From positions 1 through 17,873 of the forward strand of contig CAMCTL010000060.1 of assembly GCA_945878515.1 (NCBI GenBank): a DNA stretch of 17,873 nucleotides. The letters are read 5' to 3'. Position numbers and translations under genes: made by a program. Position 1 is the stretch's first letter. Each line of letters begins with the position of its first letter. Shown here one piece after another: positions 1 through 6,965 of the stretch. The stretch is from Flavobacterium psychrophilum. Its GTDB lineage: Bacteria; Bacteroidota; Bacteroidia; Flavobacteriales; Flavobacteriaceae. The notes under the pieces are model-generated. The model ran no database searches and was not told the DNA's origin. It saw nothing but the letters and a program-made list of their open reading frames with translations.

Positions 1-2310
1 ATCCAAACGTTTCAAAGTACTACCATTGCGGTTTACAGTAACAGATCCTGAGTTTGTAACATTGTTAACTTGAATCAAGTTCGCATTGTTTTGGATGGTT
101 AATGTACCATTGTTTGTAACTGCGTTTTGTACTGTTACATTAGTTCCTGAATTAATAGTTAATGCCCTTGTAGCATTTACCGTTAAACTTTTTGCATTAA
201 TTGTCCCGTGATCAGCTGTAGTATAAGTACCGTTAATAATTGCGTCTTTTGTATCATCTGGAGTGCCATTAGACCAAGCCGAACCATTCCAAGTGGTGCC
301 AGTGTAAACCAATTGTACTTTCCCCGCAGCACCATAATTTACAGACCATCCTGTGGTTAAACCAATTACAGAAGCAAAAGTCCCTGTAATTGTACCGGTG
401 CCATTAGCTGCAATAATATCTACTGGGGTAGCAGTTCCTGAAATCCCAGTAACATCTAGTATTGCTCCTGAACCAATAGCAAAACCACCATTCGTTAAAA
501 CGTTGTTCACTTGATCATAATCTGTTCCTGCAGTGGTGTTGCCCGCTACTTGCATCTTTAATGTTCCTAAAATAGTATAGGTAGCCGCAGAAAATGAAGC
601 AATTCCTTTTCCTGTTGAACCTCCTGGAGCAATTTCACTGGTCGAAGAAGTTGTTACACCCGAAATAACATTTAAATTGGTAGACCCCGTTCCCGTATTT
701 ATAACACCATTGTTTGTTGTAGTTGCTAACATTGCGTTTGGTAAGTTAGTATAAGCAACCGCGCTAAAACTTATTGTGGCATCACCTGCGCCAGCTCCTG
801 TCTTCGTAAGAGTTCCTGATGCTGGAATTGCTGCAATCGGATTTACTGTAGTATTTAACGAAGTCCCAACTAATGTAACTTTATTAATGCCTACAGTATA
901 TACATTATTATTAACATCTAAATAAGTAGTCCCAAAACTTCCAGCAACGGCTGCTGGCACTGTAAATAATGCTGTACTACCGGTAAAATTATAAGAAATA
1001 GCACCATTATTTGTTATTGTCATAGTGTTTAAATCATTATTTGAAGTTATTGAACCATTATTAATTATGGAAGTTGCTGCTTGCCCTCCAAAACTACCAC
1101 TGGTACCAGACAAAATAAGACTACCATCGTTAGTAAAAGTAACAGTAGGAGTGCCAGCATTTGTAATAACAAAAAATGCTGATCCGACATTTGCTCCATT
1201 ATTTGGCCGTGTGTTTTTCAAATTCATTATACCCGTAGCGGTATTGGTTATATTTACAGTACCTCTACTGACGGTGCCCGAATTTTGTATTCCTAAAGCA
1301 CCTCTAGTCGCATCTGTAGATACTTCTACATTTATTGTCCCGCGGTTTTCAAAGTTCAAAGTGTTAGTAGTAGCAACAACCATTTGTATACCGTGTGCAG
1401 TTCCTGGACCCTTGATACTAATTGTTCCTTTATTGAGGAACGTCGTTGTTACAGAAGTACCAGTACTTTGCAAAATAATTGCGTGCTGAATTAAGTATGG
1501 AAAATTTGAAGTGAGCGTTGTTCCGCTCTCAACGGTTACATTTGTTCCAGGCGACATAAGTAATAACGCACGGTTTGTAGAAAAACCTGTACCACTTATA
1601 GTTACAGGAGATGCTGAAGTTGGAGCTCTAATAGCAAAACTTTGATTATTTGATGCATGACTAAAATTAATAGAATTGCCGCTCCCATTTAAAACAAAAT
1701 TATAACTAGAAAAAGTATTCGTACTATTTATTTGAATACCCGCAGCATTACCGTTGTTGCTGGCAATAGAAACATTTAAATCAGAGCTTGCACTACCTGT
1801 GTAGCCATAGTTGTTCGAACCACTTGTAGGCGGATTAGCTGGATCGCCACAGATGAGACCCTGAGTTGTTCCAGTAGTTGCTATTTGAGTAACATTTAGA
1901 ACTCCGTTATTCACAATATTACCTCCGTTTAAGGTAACAGGAACATTAGTTCCTCCTGTGCTCGCAGTAAGAGTAGCACCCGAGCTGATTGTCAAAGTTG
2001 AGCCTGTTATTGCCCCTGTCGCATTGCTTATGGTAATTCGACCTATTGTGCGTGTACCGCTTGATAAAGTTACATTTGCACCATTACTGATTATAACAAT
2101 GTCTGCAACATTGTTTCCGGGAAAAGTACCAGGAGTAGATGGTGATGTAGACCAGTTAGCAGTATCAGTCCAATTGCCGGTTCCATTAACAGTACCGTTC
2201 CAAGTATAGGTAGCTTGCGCCATTGCTACATTGGCAAACAGTCCGCAAAAAAGGACTAAGAAGGCAATGAAAAACCTTTTCGGTTTTTTAGTAAAATAAT
2301 TGTTTTTCAT
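1..2310 (-). CDS. Large secreted repeat-rich surface protein, adhesin-like (C-terminus outside window)
   Basis: Reading the minus strand from the ATG at 2310 gives 770 codons with no stop up to the window edge, so the gene is complete at its 5' end only. Residues 1-32 form a signal peptide: a basic start (MKNN, then KKPKR), a hydrophobic core (FFIAFLVLFCGLFANVAMA) and cleavage near AMA-QA. The rest is Ser/Thr/Asn/Gly-rich with recurring short strands such as NNGxI, SGTxVT and LTINSGT, as expected for a beta-helix or beta-sandwich repeat protein. A tryptophan-bearing module near residues 35-60 (YTWNG, NWTDTANWS) recurs near residues 670-685 (TTWNGSAWSNGTPD). The last visible residues, GSTLKRLD, resemble a segment I remember as common in Flavobacterium surface proteins that end in a type IX secretion sorting domain; that ending is therefore expected but not seen. 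Function, probably adhesion or surface coating, is inferred. The reading frame is certain; the role is not. Confidence 0.85.
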   Translation of the reverse strand, partial: MKNNYFTKKPKRFFIAFLVLFCGLFANVAMAQATYTWNGTVNGTGNWTDTANWSTSPSTPGTFPGNNVADIVIISNGANVTLSSGTRTIGRITISNATGAITGSTLTISSGATLTASTGGTNVPVTLNGGNIVNNGVLNVTQIATTGTTQGLICGDPANPPTSGSNNYGYTGSASSDLNVSIASNNGNAAGIQINSTNTFSSYNFVLNGSGNSINFSHASNNQSFAIRAPTSASPVTISGTGFSTNRALLLMSPGTNVTVESGTTLTSNFPYLIQHAIILQSTGTSVTTTFLNKGTISIKGPGTAHGIQMVVATTNTLNFENRGTINVEVSTDATRGALGIQNSGTVSRGTVNITNTATGIMNLKNTRPNNGANVGSAFFVITNAGTPTVTFTNDGSLILSGTSGSFGGQAATSIINNGSITSNNDLNTMTITNNGAISYNFTGSTALFTVPAAVAGSFGTTYLDVNNNVYTVGINKVTLVGTSLNTTVNPIAAIPASGTLTKTGAGAGDATISFSAVAYTNLPNAMLATTTNNGVINTGTGSTNLNVISGVTTSSTSEIAPGGSTGKGIASFSAATYTILGTLKMQVAGNTTAGTDYDQVNNVLTNGGFAIGSGAILDVTGISGTATPVDIIAANGTGTITGTFASVIGLTTGWSVNYGAAGKVQLVYTGTTWNGSAWSNGTPDDTKDAIINGTYTTADHGTINAKSLTVNATRALTINSGTNVTVQNAVTNNGTLTIQNNANLIQVNNVTNSGSVTVNRNGSTLKRLD

Positions 2311-2343
2311 AATATAGTGTGTTTTTTGGTTTTACAGAATGTA

Positions 2344-2387
2344 CAAAAATAAAAAAATCAGAACTTCAGCTATCCTGTACAATCCTG
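2344..2387 (-). promoter_or_regulatory. Promoter of the minus-strand surface protein with 17-bp upstream element
   Basis: On the minus strand, TATTTTTG (2351 down to 2344) matches the Bacteroidota -7 box TAnnTTTG and ends 33 nt before the start codon at 2310. Nineteen nt upstream of the box lies CAGGATTGTACAGGATA (2387 down to 2371), which contains the half-site CAGGAT twice with a 10-bp period. No clear TTG -33 element is present, so the 17-bp element occupies the place where one would be expected, suggesting an activator or an alternative sigma factor. The same arrangement precedes the gene at 2689. Confidence 0.55.
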
Positions 2388-2607
2388 AGCCGAATGAAGT
2401 TGGGCTTTTCTCTCACTCCTTCGACCGGCAAAAATTAGGTCTTGCACTTGATTCTTTCCTTATTTTATTGGGTTTACAACCTTCTAATAGATTATCAATA
2501 AAATTTTTAAATATTTTTTTTGTTTATGGTTTTTTTTTAATTTTAAGAAAATAAAGACAAAATAAAAGAAGCCGGAGTTTTGTAATGCAACAAACGTTTT
2601 TGAGTAG

Positions 2608-2652
2608 CAGGATAGTACAGGATATAATTGTAAATAACTATCATTACATTTG
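2608..2652 (+). promoter_or_regulatory. Promoter of the Spy-like gene with the same 17-bp element
   Basis: TACATTTG (2645-2652) is an exact match to TAnnTTTG and ends 36 nt before the start codon at 2689. The element CAGGATAGTACAGGATA (2608-2624) lies 20 nt upstream of it and matches the element of the divergent promoter at 16 of 17 positions, in the same orientation relative to its own gene. A TTG at 2628-2630 is only 14 nt from the -7 box, shorter than the usual spacing, so I regard the 17-bp element as the likelier activator or sigma-factor contact. Confidence 0.6.
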
Positions 2653-2688
2653 AATAGTAAAAAAAATTATTAATTTAAAATTAAAACA

Positions 2689-3042
2689 ATGAAAAAATTT
2701 ACAGTACTTCTATTTGTGATGTTGGTTTCACTAAGCATCAAAGCGCAAGAAGCAAATCCAAACGAAAAATTTGTAGCCGAGGCTACCAAATGGGTTGCCG
2801 AGATGAATCAAGTATTAACTTTGTCGGAATCAGAACAAAAACAAATCTATGACATCGATTTGGCCAAAAGGATAAAAATGGCGGAATTTCGAAAAGAAAA
2901 TGCAGGTAATCAGCCTGTGATTAAAGAAAAAGTAACGGAGCTAAACAAAGCCGCTTTTGCAGATATGCGTAAAGTTGTAGGAGCAGATAGGATGAAAATG
3001 TGGTCTGATTATCGAAAAGAACAACAGGCAAAGAAACAATAA
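2689..3042 (+). CDS. Small exported Spy/LTxxQ-like protein
   Basis: A protein of 117 aa. Residues 1-19 form a clear signal peptide (MKKFTVLLFVMLVSLSIKAQ, cut near KA-Q), so the mature protein of about 98 aa is exported, probably to the periplasm. The mature part is helical, charged and cysteine-free. Residues near 43-50 read LTLSESEQ, like the LT-x-x-Q motif of Spy/CpxP-type periplasmic proteins and their small Bacteroidota relatives, which bind unfolded proteins or sense the envelope. The C-terminal half alternates Lys, Glu and Arg and ends in a KEQQAKKQ tail. It stands alone between its own promoter and a terminator directly after the stop. Because it shares a promoter element with the divergent surface protein, the two may be expressed together (inference). 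The gene is secure; a chaperone-like role is only a suggestion from composition and the short motif. Confidence 0.8.
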   Translation: MKKFTVLLFVMLVSLSIKAQEANPNEKFVAEATKWVAEMNQVLTLSESEQKQIYDIDLAKRIKMAEFRKENAGNQPVIKEKVTELNKAAFADMRKVVGADRMKMWSDYRKEQQAKKQ

Positions 3043-3046
3043 GTTT

Positions 3047-3070
3047 AAAGGGGATTTTTTTGTCCCCTTT
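3047..3070 (+). terminator. Hairpin terminator after the Spy-like gene
   Basis: AAAGGGGA (3047-3054) pairs perfectly with TCCCCTTT (3063-3070) around the 8-nt loop TTTTTTTG, 4 nt after the stop codon. The stem has four G-C pairs. The 3' side continues ATTATTAG rather than a long T-run, but the A/T ends of the stem supply the U-rich arm. It separates this gene from the enzyme cluster downstream. Confidence 0.65.
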
Positions 3071-3128
3071 ATTATTAGTAAATTTGAAATAATAGTTTAA
3101 CAAAAAAGTTTTCGATATAGAAATTTAG

Positions 3129-3460
3129 TTTCTGACCTAAATACTATACTATTTTAGCTGCAAAGTAAATTTATGGCCTCAATACTATACTATTTTAGCT
3201 GGAAAGTAAATTTCTATCCTCAACAACATAAGATTTTAGCTGGAAAGTGAATTTCTGACCTCAATACTATACAATTTTAGCTGGAAAGTGAATTTCTAAC
3301 CTCAAAACTATAATATTATATTTGGAAACTGAAACTCTGACCTCAATTCTATACTATTTTAGCTGGAAAGTGAATTTCTGACCTCAATATTATAATATGT
3401 TAGCTAAGAATTGAATTTCTGACTTCAATATTGTAATAATCTAGCTGGAAACTGAATTTC
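3129..3460 (+). repeat. Tandem array of eight 41-bp units
   Basis: Eight consecutive units of exactly 41 bp start at 3129, 3170, 3211, 3252, 3293, 3334, 3375 and 3416, and TTTC at 3457-3460 begins a ninth. No insertions or deletions break the register. Against a by-eye consensus the units differ at about 3, 3, 7, 1, 7, 3, 7 and 7 positions. The best-kept words are TGACCTCAA near the start and TTTTAGCTGGAAA near the end of each unit. The array has no fixed-repeat/variable-spacer layout, so it is not CRISPR, and 41 is not a multiple of 3 and stops occur, so it is not coding. It fills most of the 511-bp gap between the Spy-like gene and the GH106 gene. Its function is unknown. Confidence 0.9.
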
Positions 3461-3553
3461 AAAAATAATTTCTTTCGACAAATATTAGTTGTTAATAATT
3501 ATACCCGAATAGCTAGCGATAACTCGTAATGTTTTAAAAAAATAATTAAAAAG
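3461..3553 (+). promoter_or_regulatory. Leader of the GH106 gene (promoter not identified)
   Basis: This short stretch between the repeat array and the GH106 start must hold the promoter unless it lies inside the array. I find no clean TTG/TAnnTTTG pair. The near-palindrome ATAGCTAGCGAT (3509-3520, 10 of 12 positions symmetrical) could be an operator. The A-rich run before the ATG at 3554 is typical of translation starts in this phylum. Confidence 0.25.
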
Positions 3554-6500
3554 ATGTCTATAACAAACAGCTTAAAACAAACAGCATTTTTGGTTCTGGC
3601 AATTAGCACGTTTATTAAATGTGGAACTATCGCAGCACAATCGACTCCCAACTTTGCAAAAATGCAATCCGAATTTGCAACGCCAACTGCTGAAAATACG
3701 CTATGGTGCTACTGGTATTGGATAGGCGATGATATTTCTAAAGAAGGAATTACAAAAGACCTTCAAGCCATGAAAGAAGCGGGAATTGGTGGTGCTTTGA
3801 TAGGGAATATTAACCCAAATGAAACTGACGGAAAGGTGCCCATGCTTAGTGAAGAATGGTGGAGTCACATGGTTCATGCTGTAAATGAAGGCAAGCGTAT
3901 TGGGGTTGATATTGGCATTTTCAATTGTCCAGGATGGAGCCAGTCTGGTGGTCCGTGGGTAAAATCAGAAATGGCAATGCGGTATATGACTTATTCAGAA
4001 ACTTCTATCAGTGGAGGCAAAAAAGTGAAGCTTCAATTGGTTAAACCAACTGCTGAATTTCAGGATACTTACGTACTAGCTTTTCCTACCATTGCCTCCG
4101 AAAAGGTAACGAGTGTTTCTAAAACTTCAAAAGTATTGGTATTACCTAATATTAAAAATCCTCAAAATTTAATTGATGGCGATGCCTTAACAACTAGCAG
4201 TTTTTTAAGTGCCACAGAAAATTATGAAGTTGAAATTACTTTAGAAAACACTATTAATGCTAATAGTTTACAAATAATCCCAGGAAAGCACCCAATATTG
4301 CTTCAATGTGAATTATTTGCTAACGTTAATGGTGCCTATAAATCTATAAAATCATTCAAAATAGATAGAAGAAAATTAGACCCCAATGTGGGTGCCGACA
4401 CCTATGCCCCCTTTTTAATTGACATACCCAACATAAAATCGAATAGTTTTAAGCTAAAGTTTGAAAAGTTAGAATTTGGAGAATATGCTAAAATGGAAAC
4501 CGATTGGAGTATCAATGATATTATTTTTTCTGAAGCTACTGGTTTAGAAAATTACGCCGATAAAAATTTAAGTAAAATGCATCCAACGCCTTTCCCTGCT
4601 TGGGATAGTTATCTTTGGAACCAACAAAAAGAAGTAACCAATCCAAAACAAAAAATAGCCACAACTGCTGTTTTGGATATTAGCGATAAAATGGATGCCG
4701 AAGGGAATTTGGTTTGGAATGCTCCAGCAGGGAATTGGACCATACAACGTTATGGAATGACACCAACAGGAACCAAAAACTCGCCCTCAGCACCACAAGG
4801 CAAAGGCTATGAAATAGACAAAGCCAACAAGGAATTGGTTCAATTTCATTACAATCAATTCGTTGGAGAGCTATTAAGAAGAGTTCCCCAAGAGAATAAA
4901 AGTGCTTTTAAATATGTGATTGCAGACAGTTATGAAATGGGTTCGCAAAACTGGACCGATGGTTATGAGCAAAAATTTGAATCTAAATTTGGGTATAATC
5001 CAAAAAAATATTTACCTGTTTTCTCCGGAAGAATCGTGGGCAGCGTAGAAGAATCGGAACGGTTTTTATGGGATTTGCGTCGCTCGGTTGCCGATGCAGT
5101 AGCTTATGAATATGTGGGCGGACTGAAAGAAGCTAGCAATAAAGACAATTTACAACTTTGGTTAGAAAACTATGGGCATTGGGGATTCCCATCTGAATTT
5201 TTAATGTACGGTGGACAATCCAATTTGGTAAGTGGGGAATTTTGGAATGAAGGAACTTTAGGTAATATTGAATGTAAATCAGCCTCCTCTGCAGCACACA
5301 TTTACGGAAAATCAAGGGTGTCGGCCGAAGCTTTTACAGCGGGAGATCGATCTTATGTTAGGCATCCAGCCCTGCTAAAAAAACGGGGCGACTGGTCATT
5401 TACCGAAGGAATTAATCATTTCGTGTTGCATTTATACGTTCATCAACCAGACGACAACAGAGTGCCTGGAGTAAATGCTTGGTTCAGCACCGAATTTAAC
5501 CGCCACAACACTTGGTTTAAAAAATCGAAAACTTATTTTGAATATTTAAGACGTTCTCAGCATCTTTTGCAACAAGGAACTTATGCCGCTGATGTATGTT
5601 ATTTTATAGGTGAAAATACCCCAATTATGACTGGAGTACGAAATCCGGAATTGCCCAATGGCTATTCTTATGATTACATCAATGCCGAAGTTATTTTAAA
5701 TAGAATGACTGTCAAAAATGGAAAATTTGTTTTGCCAGATGGTATGACCTATAGTTTGATGGTTTTGCCACCTTTTAAAACGATGCGACCAGAGTTACTT
5801 GCTAAAATTGAAGAATTGGTCAAACAAGGAGGCAAGATATTTGGCGGAGCACCTGAAAAATCACCCAGTTTACAAAACTACCCAGAAAGTGATAAACAAG
5901 TACAAGCTTTGGCTTCAAAAATGTGGGACTCCAGTTCGGATAAAGTAAAAAAATATGGTGAAGGATTTATTGTTGACGGGCTTGAATTACAGGAAGCCTT
6001 AACTCAACTAAATGTTTCTAAAGACGTTGACCTTCAAGGAAAGCATCCAGTATTGTGGACACATCGAACCATGCCCGGAATGGAAATTTATTTCTTGACC
6101 AATCAAAGTGAGCAAGAAATTAACCTTTCGCCTTCTTTTAGAGTAAAAGGAATGCAGCCACAATTGTGGGATGCGATGACAGGAACTGTTAGACAACTTA
6201 TTGAATTTACTGAAAAAGAGGGCAGAACAATAGTGCCAATAAATATGAAAGCCAATCAAAGTTGGTTTGTAGTATTTTCTGATTCAAAAATTGAAAACAG
6301 TACTACCTATAACAAAAACTTTCCAGAGACAACTGTTGTTCAAACACTTGAAATGCCTTGGACAGTCGATTTTATAAACAAACAAATCGGACCAAAGGAA
6401 CCTGTATTATTTCCAAAACTTACGGACTGGATAGCAAACGATAATGAAAAAATCAAATATTATTCGGGGACAGCTGTTTACAAATCAACTTTTAAATTTT

Positions 6501-6823
6501 CAAAGAGTAAGAACGCACAAGACCTATTTATAGACCTAGGCAAAGTTGGTGTTATGGCTACCGTGAAAATTAACGGAATAAATATTGGAACTACTTGGAT
6601 AGCACCTTTCAAACTAAATGTAAACGGCTCTGTAAAAGAAGGACAAAATACTATAGAAATTGAGGTTGTCAACGTTTGGCGAAATCGCATGACCGGAGAC
6701 AAATCGCTTCCTGACGCCAACAAAACTACTTGGGTATTAGTCGATAAAATTACACCAGAAGAGGAGCTCATTCCATCAGGATTATTGGGGTCAGTAACGA
6801 TTCAAGCAATATATAAGAATTAG
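3554..6823 (+). CDS. GH106 family glycosidase, probable alpha-L-rhamnosidase
   Basis: A protein of 1089 aa, about the usual length for GH106. Residues 1-28 are a signal peptide (core AFLVLAIST, cut near AAQS). A lipobox is absent: FIKC lacks the small residue before Cys. The family signature is clear: CYWYWIGDDISKEGITKDL (about 51-69), AGIGGALIGN, then FNCPGWSQSGGPWV (about 123-137) and NYGHWGFPSEFLMYGGQ (about 538-555). Two glutamates, E461 in DSYEMGS and E592 in VSAEAFT, fit the catalytic pair I recall from studied GH106 enzymes; this is from memory. The last 110 residues (DLFIDLGKVGV, IAPFKLNV) look like a galactose-binding-type beta-sandwich. GH106 enzymes remove terminal alpha-L-rhamnose from pectic or other plant and algal glycans. 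It leads the enzyme cluster; a hairpin-rich 142-bp gap separates it from the next gene. Linkage specificity cannot be read from the sequence. Confidence 0.9.
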   Translation: MSITNSLKQTAFLVLAISTFIKCGTIAAQSTPNFAKMQSEFATPTAENTLWCYWYWIGDDISKEGITKDLQAMKEAGIGGALIGNINPNETDGKVPMLSEEWWSHMVHAVNEGKRIGVDIGIFNCPGWSQSGGPWVKSEMAMRYMTYSETSISGGKKVKLQLVKPTAEFQDTYVLAFPTIASEKVTSVSKTSKVLVLPNIKNPQNLIDGDALTTSSFLSATENYEVEITLENTINANSLQIIPGKHPILLQCELFANVNGAYKSIKSFKIDRRKLDPNVGADTYAPFLIDIPNIKSNSFKLKFEKLEFGEYAKMETDWSINDIIFSEATGLENYADKNLSKMHPTPFPAWDSYLWNQQKEVTNPKQKIATTAVLDISDKMDAEGNLVWNAPAGNWTIQRYGMTPTGTKNSPSAPQGKGYEIDKANKELVQFHYNQFVGELLRRVPQENKSAFKYVIADSYEMGSQNWTDGYEQKFESKFGYNPKKYLPVFSGRIVGSVEESERFLWDLRRSVADAVAYEYVGGLKEASNKDNLQLWLENYGHWGFPSEFLMYGGQSNLVSGEFWNEGTLGNIECKSASSAAHIYGKSRVSAEAFTAGDRSYVRHPALLKKRGDWSFTEGINHFVLHLYVHQPDDNRVPGVNAWFSTEFNRHNTWFKKSKTYFEYLRRSQHLLQQGTYAADVCYFIGENTPIMTGVRNPELPNGYSYDYINAEVILNRMTVKNGKFVLPDGMTYSLMVLPPFKTMRPELLAKIEELVKQGGKIFGGAPEKSPSLQNYPESDKQVQALASKMWDSSSDKVKKYGEGFIVDGLELQEALTQLNVSKDVDLQGKHPVLWTHRTMPGMEIYFLTNQSEQEINLSPSFRVKGMQPQLWDAMTGTVRQLIEFTEKEGRTIVPINMKANQSWFVVFSDSKIENSTTYNKNFPETTVVQTLEMPWTVDFINKQIGPKEPVLFPKLTDWIANDNEKIKYYSGTAVYKSTFKFSKSKNAQDLFIDLGKVGVMATVKINGINIGTTWIAPFKLNVNGSVKEGQNTIEIEVVNVWRNRMTGDKSLPDANKTTWVLVDKITPEEELIPSGLLGSVTIQAIYKN

Positions 6824-6836
6824 AATCTTTATGTTA

Positions 6837-6895
6837 TTACCACGTTTTAAATGGTAAAAAAATATAGGTATTAACGAACCTTTTTTTCCAAAGGT
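6837..6895 (+). promoter_or_regulatory. Hairpin cluster between GH106 and beta-helix genes: weak terminator or attenuator-like leader
   Basis: Three small stems lie in this gap. TTACCA (6837-6842) pairs with TGGTAA (6852-6857). AGGT (6866-6869) pairs with ACCT (6878-6881) and is followed by a T7 run. ACCTTT (6878-6883) pairs with AAAGGT (6890-6895). The last two stems share 6878-6881 and cannot form together. The arrangement could lower transcription of the downstream genes or act as a processing site; the stems are short, so confidence is low. Confidence 0.3.
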
Positions 6896-6965
6896 GACAC
6901 AATTTAAATAAAAAATTATGCATTCCTGTCTTAGTTTCCTAATTATACCACAAAGTAAATTGAAC

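Larger units (their letters stand above)
2311..2688. other. Divergent intergenic region, no gene
   Basis: The 378 bp between the two divergent start codons hold the two promoters listed separately. The middle part (about 2388-2607) is rich in T-tracts, with a few GC-richer words near 2383-2430 and 2569-2577. A 71-codon open frame across 2339-2554 covers the minus-strand promoter and has a low-complexity Phe/Leu/Ile-rich translation, so I do not call it a gene. I see nothing else I can name here. Confidence 0.5.

Noticed and set aside
1025..2209. Plus-strand open frames opposite the surface protein gene (1025-1489 and 1958-2209)
   Set aside because: They are antisense to a continuous 770-codon frame with a signal peptide; the Val/Pro-rich translations are what the complement of Thr/Asn/Gly repeat codons gives.
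2339..2554. A 71-codon plus-strand open frame in the divergent promoter region
   Set aside because: It covers the minus-strand promoter and its 17-bp element, its translation is low in complexity (Phe/Leu/Ile/Lys from AT tracts), and it has no recognisable domain.
2371..2624. Ends of a small mobile element marked by the 17-bp inverted copies
   Set aside because: No transposase, no target-site duplication seen, and the matching distances to TAnnTTTG boxes and start codons on both sides are better explained by two promoters.
3129..3460. CRISPR array
   Set aside because: The whole 41-bp unit repeats with scattered substitutions and no repeat/spacer division, and no cas gene is in the window.
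6918..6965. Upstream ATG of the beta-helix gene
   Set aside because: It would place 16 residues before a textbook signal peptide; the ATG at 6966 is better placed.
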